5,527 bases of DNA, taken from assembly GCA_025354075.1 (NCBI GenBank), contig JANXNO010000395.1, positions 1 to 5,527 on the forward strand. Reading direction: 5' to 3'. Positions 1 to 5,458 of the stretch are shown here, piece after piece. The first letter of the stretch is position 1. Every line of letters begins with the position of its first letter. The DNA is from Burkholderiales bacterium (GTDB lineage: Bacteria > Pseudomonadota > Gammaproteobacteria > Burkholderiales > Casimicrobiaceae). The notes under the pieces are model-generated. The model made no database searches, had not been told where the DNA came from, and saw nothing but the letters and a program-made list of their open reading frames with translations. A program made the position numbers and the translations under genes.

Positions 1-768
1 AAGCGCCGGATCGGTGATCGCAACCTGAACCGCAATCTCACGCCCACCGAAACGCCAACCGAGTTCGAAGATCACATCGCAAACTGGTTGTGCCCGCTGA
101 TGACGAAGCATGAGGTGCTGCTCGATCTGCATTCGTTTCAGGCGCAGGGACAGGCGTTTGTGATGGTGGGGCCTTCGAGCAATTCGGACGCGTTGGAGCC
201 GACGATTCATGGCGACACCGAGCGCGACTGGGCGTTGCGGCTCGGCGTTAAACGCGCGGTCGACGGCTGGTTGTCGACCTACGCCATCGGCGTTGAAGAA
301 CGTCGCGCCCGCGCAGCGAAGCAGAACCCGACCGCAGGCACACGCCACGATCTCGACGCCAAGTACGGCGTCGGCACTACTGAATACATGCGCACCACCG
401 GCGGCATTGCGCTCACGCTCGAATGCGGGCAGCACGAAGACCCGCATGGCCGCGAGGTCGCGTATTGCGCCATCCGCAACACGCTCGCCTACTACGGACT
501 CACGAGTGACCCCATGCCGCCGCTGGCCATCGCCGCCGAAGGGCTGCACATCGCCCAAGTGATCGACAAACTTGACAAGGCAGACACGTTCTCGCGCGCA
601 TGGCAAGGCTTCGATCCGCTCAAGGTGGGCGAGGTGATCGGCACCCGTGCAAACGGCGAAGTCCTGACCGCGCCAAAGGGTGGCCGCATCCTGTTCCCGA
701 ATGCGCTGGCCGAGGCAAATCACGAGTGGTTTTACCTGACCGAAGCGACGTCGCGGTTCAATACTTGA
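1..768 (+). CDS. Succinylglutamate desuccinylase/aspartoacylase family zinc hydrolase, 5'-truncated
   Basis: The frame is open from base 1 to the TGA at 766-768, giving 255 visible residues. The true start lies left of the window, and the TTG at 88 is only an internal Leu codon. Family marks, numbered from the first visible codon: an R-N-L-N-R segment at 7-11 matches the substrate-binding D-L-N-R motif. L-L-D-L-H-S-F at 40-46 carries the expected zinc-ligand His44. L-E-C-G-Q-H at 140-145 holds the Glu (E141) that corresponds to the general acid/base in aspartoacylase. The last ~45 residues (G-E-V-I-G-T ... W-F-Y-L) resemble the small beta-barrel domain that closes these enzymes. The H-x-x-E zinc motif expected near the N-terminus is outside the window. 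Members hydrolyse N-acyl amino acids or related amides in the cytoplasm. The exact substrate cannot be read here, so I give no astE or aspA symbol. It is probably not co-transcribed with the next gene, because hairpins with T-runs follow. Confidence 0.92.
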   Translation, partial: KRRIGDRNLNRNLTPTETPTEFEDHIANWLCPLMTKHEVLLDLHSFQAQGQAFVMVGPSSNSDALEPTIHGDTERDWALRLGVKRAVDGWLSTYAIGVEERRARAAKQNPTAGTRHDLDAKYGVGTTEYMRTTGGIALTLECGQHEDPHGREVAYCAIRNTLAYYGLTSDPMPPLAIAAEGLHIAQVIDKLDKADTFSRAWQGFDPLKVGEVIGTRANGEVLTAPKGGRILFPNALAEANHEWFYLTEATSRFNT

Positions 769-791
769 CGCATCAGCTTTTTTGGTGACTC

Positions 792-824
792 CCCAATTTT
801 ATTGGGACTGAAGCTTGTTTTTTT
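792..824 (+). terminator. Possible weak terminator hairpin after the hydrolase gene
   Basis: CCCAAT at 792-797 pairs perfectly with ATTGGG at 801-806 across a TTT loop, starting 23 bases after the hydrolase stop. A run of seven T follows, but only at 818-824, 11 bases beyond the stem. That is further than in a standard intrinsic terminator. A run of six T also precedes the stem at 778-783. It may act with the second hairpin downstream, or simply protect the 3' end. Confidence 0.35.
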
Positions 825-869
825 CCAAATGTCGAGATTCGCGGAATGGCGGACTCATCTTGATCCCCT

Positions 870-913
870 CATGCATTGCCACGAATCGCAATGCATGCCA
901 ATGGCATTTTTTT
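870..913 (+). terminator. Tandem overlapping hairpins with T7 tract, probable terminator
   Basis: A perfect 10-bp stem pairs CATGCATTGC (870-879) with GCAATGCATG (888-897) across an 8-base loop. A second short hairpin follows directly: ATGCC (895-899) pairs with GGCAT (903-907) across AAT, and runs into seven T at 907-913. The second hairpin plus T-run has the form of an intrinsic terminator for transcription arriving from the hydrolase gene. The two stems share bases 895-897, so they partly exclude one another. This allows, but does not prove, an attenuator-like arrangement. Confidence 0.5.
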
Positions 914-974
914 GTGGTAATGTCCGGCGATCGAACCGAAGCAACACGGTATCGAAGCGCGCTGCGGGATGTCC

Positions 975-986
975 ATGGTTAACCAT
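975..986. promoter_or_regulatory. Perfect 12-bp palindrome, possible operator
   Basis: ATGGTTAACCAT is its own reverse complement and lies about 90 bases upstream of the LRR gene start. It sits inside a wider imperfect inverted repeat, GGGATG (966-971) with CATCCC (984-989). Size and place fit a binding site for a dimeric regulator, but no regulator is encoded in the window and no known consensus is matched. A 12-base palindrome can occur by chance. Confidence 0.22.
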
Positions 987-1064
987 CCCTAGTTCGCCGC
1001 TGAGTGTTCAAGAGTTGCAGCAGAAGAGATTTCTTACGGCAGCGATTTACAGCCGCACCAAATT

Positions 1065-1070
1065 AAGGGA
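1065..1070 (+). promoter_or_regulatory. Ribosome binding site for the LRR gene (TTG start)
   Basis: AAGGGA lies five bases before the TTG at 1076. An in-frame TAA at 1064-1066 overlaps this site, so no longer N-terminus is possible. Starting at the TTG gives a complete signal peptide; later GTG/TTG codons in the frame would cut into its hydrophobic core. Confidence 0.65.
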
Positions 1071-1075
1071 TTCAG

Positions 1076-2845
1076 TTGCAACGACACTTACTACCCAATC
1101 CAGTTGTTCGTTTCGCAATACGGGATTACACGTTCGGCTGGTGGTCGCTCGCGGTCGCGTTGTTAGTGTTCGCTTCGACGCAAGCAGGCCCGGTGCAAGC
1201 GCAGGTGCCCGCGAGCGAACGCACTGCACTCATTGCGCTCTACAACAGCGCAGGCGGCGCAAGCTGGGCGGATCGAACGAACTGGCGCAATGCGGCCAAT
1301 ACCGATTTTGCTGCCGCCGGTACCGAATGCACCTGGTATGGCATTTACTGCACCGCCAATGGCAACGTCGAGAACATCTATCTGCCAACCAACAATTTGG
1401 TCGGCAACTTGCCATCGTTTGCTGCTTACACCGCGCTCAGCTACAACAACCTTGAGGGCAATCAGCTCACCGGCTCCTTGCCGGTCTCCACTGCGCTGCC
1501 ATCGCAACTGCTCTACTTCGTTGCCGGGAACAATCAATTCACGGGTGCGATTCCGTCGCTTTCGGGCATGCCGAGCTTAACCGACTATCGTGTCAGCCGA
1601 AATCAGCTGTCCGGTTCGATCCCGTCGCTTACCGGGCTCACTTCGCTACAGGTCGCTTACTTTGACCAAAATGTGCTCTCCGGCAGCTTGCCCTCGTTGA
1701 CTGGGCTCAGCGCGTTAACCGACTTTCGTGCCAACACGAACGCGCTCACGGGAAGCATTCCTTCGTTGACGGGGCTGTCGCAGCTACAAACGTTCAACGT
1801 GAATGACAATCTACTGTCGGGCTCCATGTCGGCTGTCACCGGACTCACGTCGCTTGACTATCTCGGCGTGGCAAACAACCAGCTTACTGGATCGATTCCT
1901 TCGCTGACCGGGCTCTCTGCGCTGCGCACTGCACGTTTCGAGAACAATCAGCTCAGTGGGGCGCTGCCTGCAATCAGTGGATTGACAAAGTTGGAGTATC
2001 TCAACGTCGGTGCCAACCAACTTAGCGGAACCATTGCTGCGCTCTCGTCGCTGCCTGCGCTCCAGTACTACATCGCGCGCAACAATCAGTTGACCGGAAC
2101 CATCCCCTCGATCAACTCGCTGACGACCTTGCAAGGTTTCTATGTCGATAACAATCAACTCACAGGCAGCATTACCGCGCTGACGGGATTAAGTTCGCTG
2201 CAAGTGTTCGATGCAAACACCAATCAGCTCACAGGTACGATACCGCCGCTAACAGGACTGAGCGCGCTGCGCTATTTCTACAGTTACAACAACCGGCTGA
2301 GCGGTGCGCTACCCACGATCAGTGGATTGAACGCGCTGCAGTATTTCGACGTTGCCGTAAATCGAATCACCGGTGCGTTGCCCCCGCCGCCAGCAAGTCT
2401 TGTCGCCGCAGGTTCGCGTTTGTGCCCCAATCAGTTGCCGCGAACGGCGAACAGCGCTTGGGATGCGGCTACAGGCGCTACGCCTTGGTTTACTGACTGT
2501 ATTTGCCGCCTCGACGTAAACGGCGATGGCGTTTATTCGGCTGGCGTCGACGGTGTGATTCTCAACCGCTATTTCGCGGGTATGCGGGGATCAGGCTTGA
2601 CCACAGGTTTCTCCCTCACCGGAGAGCGCACCACCGGCGCTCTGATTGAAGCCTACGTTGCCGGACAAGACTACGACGTGCGCGGCACTGTGCCATCAGC
2701 CCCCCTCGCCACTCGCGACAGCATAGTCATCACCCGTTTCCTGCGTGATCTGGCGGCAAACGCAATGATTAGCGGCACGCAAATTCCCGCCGAGGATGCC
2801 GCCGCGGTTCGCGCCCGCATTGCCGGGTGGTGTGGTCTTAATTAA
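1076..2845 (+). CDS. Exported leucine-rich-repeat protein with dockerin/EF-hand-like C-terminal domain
   Basis: This 589-aa protein is probably exported and surface-bound or secreted. Residues 1-42 form a signal peptide: a basic, polar start, a hydrophobic core (about 22-34), and probable cleavage after V-Q-A (40-42). Residues 48-97 are an LRR N-cap of the type A-L-I-A-L-Y-N...W...C-T-W-Y-G-I-Y-C, with Cys85 and Cys92 likely paired. About 15 repeats follow (98-443) with consensus L-x-x-F-x-V-x-x-N-x-L-T-G-S-I-P-S-L-T-G-L-x-x, the plant-type L-x-G-x-I-P class. A Pro/Cys-containing link (434-479) leads to a C-terminal domain with a calcium-loop-like D-V-N-G-D-G...D (480-492) followed by R-Y-F-A-G, and a decayed second copy from residue 534. 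The protein ends in W-C-G-L-N. The six Cys all lie outside the repeats. LRRs bind proteins or glycans; the ligand is unknown and no catalytic motif is seen. The gene probably has its own promoter. The next exported-protein gene starts 157 bases downstream. Confidence 0.93.
   Translation: MQRHLLPNPVVRFAIRDYTFGWWSLAVALLVFASTQAGPVQAQVPASERTALIALYNSAGGASWADRTNWRNAANTDFAAAGTECTWYGIYCTANGNVENIYLPTNNLVGNLPSFAAYTALSYNNLEGNQLTGSLPVSTALPSQLLYFVAGNNQFTGAIPSLSGMPSLTDYRVSRNQLSGSIPSLTGLTSLQVAYFDQNVLSGSLPSLTGLSALTDFRANTNALTGSIPSLTGLSQLQTFNVNDNLLSGSMSAVTGLTSLDYLGVANNQLTGSIPSLTGLSALRTARFENNQLSGALPAISGLTKLEYLNVGANQLSGTIAALSSLPALQYYIARNNQLTGTIPSINSLTTLQGFYVDNNQLTGSITALTGLSSLQVFDANTNQLTGTIPPLTGLSALRYFYSYNNRLSGALPTISGLNALQYFDVAVNRITGALPPPPASLVAAGSRLCPNQLPRTANSAWDAATGATPWFTDCICRLDVNGDGVYSAGVDGVILNRYFAGMRGSGLTTGFSLTGERTTGALIEAYVAGQDYDVRGTVPSAPLATRDSIVITRFLRDLAANAMISGTQIPAEDAAAVRARIAGWCGLN
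1367..2404 (+). repeat. Array of about fifteen 69-bp (23-aa) leucine-rich repeat units
   Basis: Thirteen units of exactly 23 residues start at residues 145, 168, 191 and so on to 421, with no insertion or deletion. Two more divergent units (98-120 and 121-144) precede them. In all thirteen, position 9 is Asn and position 13 is Gly. Position 16 is Pro in ten. Position 4, normally Leu in LRRs, is Phe or Tyr in nine. The DNA is much less conserved than the protein: the same I-P-S-L-T-G-L segment uses different synonymous codons from unit to unit, so this is an old array and not a fresh tandem duplication. Confidence 0.9.
2498..2842 (+). other. Dockerin/EF-hand-like calcium-binding tail of the LRR protein
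   Basis: Residues 475-589 form a two-part domain. The first loop, D480-V-N482-G-D484-G ... D492, has acidic or amide residues at loop positions 1, 3, 5 and 13 and is followed by a helix with R-Y-F-A-G. This is the layout of dockerin type I-like repeats and of the 'D-G-L-L-x-x-R-Y-L-F-G' repeats in exported proteobacterial proteins. A second copy begins at D534-V-R-G-T; position 3 is Arg, position 5 is Thr, and the closing Asp (D548) is shifted by two residues, so it probably does not bind calcium. Such domains serve docking or calcium-dependent stabilisation. No cohesin partner is visible in the window. Confidence 0.65.
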
Positions 2846-2988
2846 TTTACACGCGAACGTCTGTAGCGCAGCTGTTTATTCGTTTCGACTCAAAGCGTCC
2901 GGCAAGCAATGACGCGATTCTGACGTTCGGTGAGCGCAGAGATTAGTTCGACGGTTACAGGGTGACTGACCTCGCGCCGTCGCCTCAA

Positions 2989-2994
2989 AGGGAG
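2989..2994 (+). promoter_or_regulatory. Ribosome binding site for the 785-aa protein (TTG start)
   Basis: AGGGAG lies eight bases before the TTG at 3003. An in-frame TGA at 2967-2969 rules out a much longer N-terminus; between it and the TTG the only other possible initiator is a rare ATT at 3000. No clear terminator for the LRR gene was found in 2846-2988, so read-through from that gene remains possible. Confidence 0.7.
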
Positions 2995-3002
2995 AACGCA
3001 TT

Positions 3003-5360
3003 TTGGAAACGCCCGCTCGCTCACGCCCTAGGCGAATCATCGGTTTGTTGCTGACGATGGCGCTCGCGGCACTGGGCACCCCACTGAGCAGCGCCCCCAC
3101 CCCCGCCCCGATTCCAGCGCCCATACCGGTGCCCGCCCCCACCCCGGTGCCAGCCGCATCGCAAGCGTCGCTCGCCATCGCGCCGGTCGTGCGAGTGCTT
3201 CGCGATGATCGCGTGGCGACGATCGAGATGGACTACAACGCCGACAACCCCCAATATCAGTTCTGGAACATGACCGGTTCGCCGGATGACGATGCTGGCT
3301 TTCTAGTCGTCTGGTGGCCACAGACGCCACCCGCAGCGAGCAAGGCTTCGCGACTGCTCACCAATATGGATTCGCAAGGTATGTGTTTGAGCTACGACAG
3401 TCCGCTCGCGCGAGCAATTGAGGAAAGAAAGGTCGCGTCGTCGGTCGCCGCGAAGGTTGCAACCGGATTGAGTCTGCCCGCAGGCGCAAAATGGCTAGTG
3501 ACGGCCAATCGTCGGGTTCAGGTGCAGCCGTTGGATAACGGTGTGCCGTACCAAGTTCGCGTGCAGCGTTTGAGCGCTCGCGGCAAGATCACCAGCAAAG
3601 CAACGCAAGTCGTGTTTAACGGCGGCGACCCCGCCCGCGTGAACGCACTGCGCGCGTCGATGACCCACTTCGACGACTTCAATCTGCCGTTGGGGGCCGC
3701 CGACGAGAAGAACTGGAACAGCGCTCAGACGGTGCCCACGGAGGAGCGATTCAATCTGTTTTTTGTCAACGACCAGTACCATGCCCATTCCCTCCAGGGC
3801 ACCGTCCGCGAGTCCCTTAATCCAGGCGTTGGCGATAAATCCCAACTCTCGCAGCGTTTTCGTAAAAAGATTCGTATCGAGCCGAACGTGCGTCGACGAA
3901 TCGTCTTCGACATGGACACGCCACGATCCAATCGCTCGGTGTGGTATCTCGATCTCAATCCGGTGCCTGTTGATCTGACCGGTCACTCCAGCTTTTTCGA
4001 CCAAGAGGGCGATTTGGGACTGCCTGCGGGTGTCGTGCGGTTGAAAGCAGCTGGCGACGCTCTCAGTGTCAACATCATCGATGCGTGGGGTGCCTCACAC
4101 ACCGTTGCCAGTGTCGACATGGCGGCATTGGGTCGTGAGGCGGTGAGCAATGTGCGTCGAAGCTTCGACGTGCAGGTCGGCAACAACGGCATTCGGGTCG
4201 AAATCGACGGCAAAAAGATCATCGACGCGACTTTCGCCCCCTATACGTTGCCGTCGGCAGACAATGAGCTGTTGTGGGTCAACATTGGATACAACACGAC
4301 CAAGGACAATGTCTACTACTACTTGCATCACTGGGACAACTTCGGTTTCGATGGACCGGTGGTCGATGCGCGCGAAGCACACAACTACGTCACTCGTATC
4401 CAGGGCACAGATTTACAGAAAGTGACCGGTCAATCGCCGCGCACATTTACAGTCAAGATACCCGACGACCTCCGCCCGAAGATCAGCGGGGCGGTAGCTG
4501 AGGCATGGCTGATCTATACGCTGCAACCCGCAGACTATTCTGCGCTGACCATCGCGCCCGGCGATTTCATCGAGTTCAATGGCGGCACCCGGCACACGAT
4601 GCCGCCCAAATCTAACAATTCGTTAACTCCGTCGCTCTCCAATGACTGGGCGCAACCATTCACTCAGCGTGTCAAGCTCGGTGATTTGGTGATGGGCGGC
4701 AACTCACCGATGACGGTGGGCGACAACACCTTCAAGTTCAACGTACAGAGCGCTGGTGTACTCAATGTTCACGTCGAGGTGCTCTACCCGCCAGGAAGCG
4801 CACCGACGTACACGCCGCCCTCGGCTATCCATCACTTTCCCACGCACGCAGAGCTGCCGCGCATGGGCCCGCCCGTGCGCTTGCAGAGGATCGGCAATAC
4901 TGACATCGGCTATGACCAGACGATGAGCTCCACGAGTCCTGTGCGCATTCCAGTGAGTGGCGTGGTGCCGATCAACGTTGAAGCAGGCAACAGCAGCTGG
5001 GCCGGTTGGGCGCCAGAGTGGATGAGGGTACCGGTCAACAGCGCAGAAGTATTTACGACGGGTGGCACCGCAGGCATTGCCAAGATCGAAGTGTTCCTGC
5101 GCAGAGTTGGCACAGGTACCGGCCCTGGAAACTTGGTGCTCTCGCTTGACACGGCCATTGACGCACCGGCACCGCAAGGCCGCTATCGACTGAGCTTCGA
5201 TTCGCGTCCGTTCGCCAATGGCGACTATGAACTATTCGTGCAAGCCACCACGCCCTCGGGCTTGAAGCGCCACCCGAGCTATGGCGACGAGACGCATCAC
5301 TTTGACTTCAGCGTGGTCTACGGGGCGTACTACCCGATGCCGATTCGCATTCAGAACTGA
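3003..5360 (+). CDS. Exported multi-domain beta-rich protein, concanavalin/LamG-like, function unknown
   Basis: I do not recognise this 785-aa protein as a named family. The N-terminus has a basic segment (R6-R11), a hydrophobic core (about 12-24), and a likely signal peptidase site after S-S-A (29-31). A Pro/Ala linker runs to about residue 50. Residues ~60-210 look beta-rich and end in a fibronectin-III-like stretch (P-L-D-N-G-V-P-Y-Q-V-R-V). From F-D-D-F (223-226) to W-D-N-F-G-F-D-G-P (444-452) the pattern of alternating strands, with R-S-V-W-Y-L-D-L and I-R-V-E-I-D-G-K-K-I, resembles a concanavalin/LamG-like sandwich. Residues ~470-610 are another beta-rich region, and ~654-785 resemble a bacterial Ig-like domain. 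The only Cys is C128. No transmembrane anchor or C-terminal sorting motif is visible. No catalytic site can be assigned; a glycan-binding or adhesive role is inference. It follows the LRR gene by 157 bases on the same strand. The coding region is certain; the role is not. Confidence 0.92.
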   Translation: METPARSRPRRIIGLLLTMALAALGTPLSSAPTPAPIPAPIPVPAPTPVPAASQASLAIAPVVRVLRDDRVATIEMDYNADNPQYQFWNMTGSPDDDAGFLVVWWPQTPPAASKASRLLTNMDSQGMCLSYDSPLARAIEERKVASSVAAKVATGLSLPAGAKWLVTANRRVQVQPLDNGVPYQVRVQRLSARGKITSKATQVVFNGGDPARVNALRASMTHFDDFNLPLGAADEKNWNSAQTVPTEERFNLFFVNDQYHAHSLQGTVRESLNPGVGDKSQLSQRFRKKIRIEPNVRRRIVFDMDTPRSNRSVWYLDLNPVPVDLTGHSSFFDQEGDLGLPAGVVRLKAAGDALSVNIIDAWGASHTVASVDMAALGREAVSNVRRSFDVQVGNNGIRVEIDGKKIIDATFAPYTLPSADNELLWVNIGYNTTKDNVYYYLHHWDNFGFDGPVVDAREAHNYVTRIQGTDLQKVTGQSPRTFTVKIPDDLRPKISGAVAEAWLIYTLQPADYSALTIAPGDFIEFNGGTRHTMPPKSNNSLTPSLSNDWAQPFTQRVKLGDLVMGGNSPMTVGDNTFKFNVQSAGVLNVHVEVLYPPGSAPTYTPPSAIHHFPTHAELPRMGPPVRLQRIGNTDIGYDQTMSSTSPVRIPVSGVVPINVEAGNSSWAGWAPEWMRVPVNSAEVFTTGGTAGIAKIEVFLRRVGTGTGPGNLVLSLDTAIDAPAPQGRYRLSFDSRPFANGDYELFVQATTPSGLKRHPSYGDETHHFDFSVVYGAYYPMPIRIQN
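3093..3152 (+). repeat. Pro/Ala-rich dipeptide linker just after the signal peptide
   Basis: Residues 31-50 alternate Pro with Ala, Thr, Ile or Val (A-P-T-P-A-P-I-P-A-P-I-P-V-P and on). They are encoded by an imperfect C-rich tandem repeat. Such segments form stiff, extended spacers. Its place directly behind the cleavage site would hold the folded domains away from the new N-terminus. The repeat DNA could change length by slippage. Confidence 0.8.
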
Positions 5361-5409
5361 CGCTTCGCCACAAATGCTCCGAAGGCAATGCACGCATTCT
5401 TCACTGCCT

Positions 5410-5436
5410 ATCGGCGACTTGCGAAGGTCTGCCGAT
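5410..5436 (+). other. Hairpin between the 785-aa gene and the next exported-protein gene
   Basis: ATCGGC (5410-5415) pairs with GCCGAT (5431-5436), and GAC (5416-5418) pairs with GTC (5427-5429) with one bulged T. This gives about nine base pairs around the loop TTGCGAAG. It begins about 50 bases after the TGA of the upstream gene. No T-run follows, so it is not a standard intrinsic terminator. It includes the Shine-Dalgarno-like AAGG and part of the ATG of a short ORF, so it could also affect translation. Confidence 0.4.
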
Positions 5437-5458
5437 GACGATCAGAAGAGCGTGGTGA
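5435..5458 (+). promoter_or_regulatory. Possible seven-codon leader ORF overlapping the next start
   Basis: ATG at 5435 is preceded at seven bases by AAGG (5424-5427) and encodes M-T-I-R-R-A-W before the TGA at 5456-5458. That stop overlaps the GTG at 5455, the likely start of the following gene, in a GTGA arrangement typical of translational coupling. The ORF is very short and could be chance. Confidence 0.2.

Larger units (their letters stand above)
769..1075. other. Non-coding gap between hydrolase and LRR genes
   Basis: This gap of 307 bases holds two hairpin/T-run structures (792-824 and 870-913), a perfect 12-bp palindrome (975-986) and the ribosome binding site of the LRR gene. It is visibly more AT-rich than the flanking genes in its first half, with T-runs at 778-783, 818-824 and 907-913. 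An open frame crosses it from 802 into the LRR gene, but its translation has no protein-like character. I could not identify a convincing -35/-10 promoter pair by eye, though the LRR gene promoter must lie here if the upstream hairpins terminate transcription. Confidence 0.6.

Noticed and set aside
88..768. TTG at 88 as the start of the hydrolase gene
   Set aside because: The frame is open to base 1, and the family's R-N-L-N-R motif lies upstream of 88, so the gene begins outside the window.
802..1455. 217-codon open frame spanning the gap and the start of the LRR gene
   Set aside because: It overlaps the well-supported LRR frame by about 380 bases, its translation has no domain or signal, and it crosses the hairpins and T-runs of the intergenic region.
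1811..2158. Minus-strand open frame inside the LRR array
   Set aside because: It mirrors the repeat periodicity of the plus-strand gene, has no ribosome binding site of note, and its translation is Arg/Gln-rich shadow sequence.
1367..2404. CRISPR array or DNA-level tandem repeat
   Set aside because: The 69-bp period reflects protein repeats. The nucleotide units are diverged and there are no identical repeats with unique spacers.
2846..2988. Terminator after the LRR gene
   Set aside because: Only weak complementary stretches are present and there is no T-run, so no feature is called.
3495..4004. 169-codon minus-strand open frame within the 785-aa gene
   Set aside because: It is an antisense shadow in GC-rich coding DNA. 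The plus-strand frame has a signal peptide, ribosome binding site and consistent beta-rich pattern.
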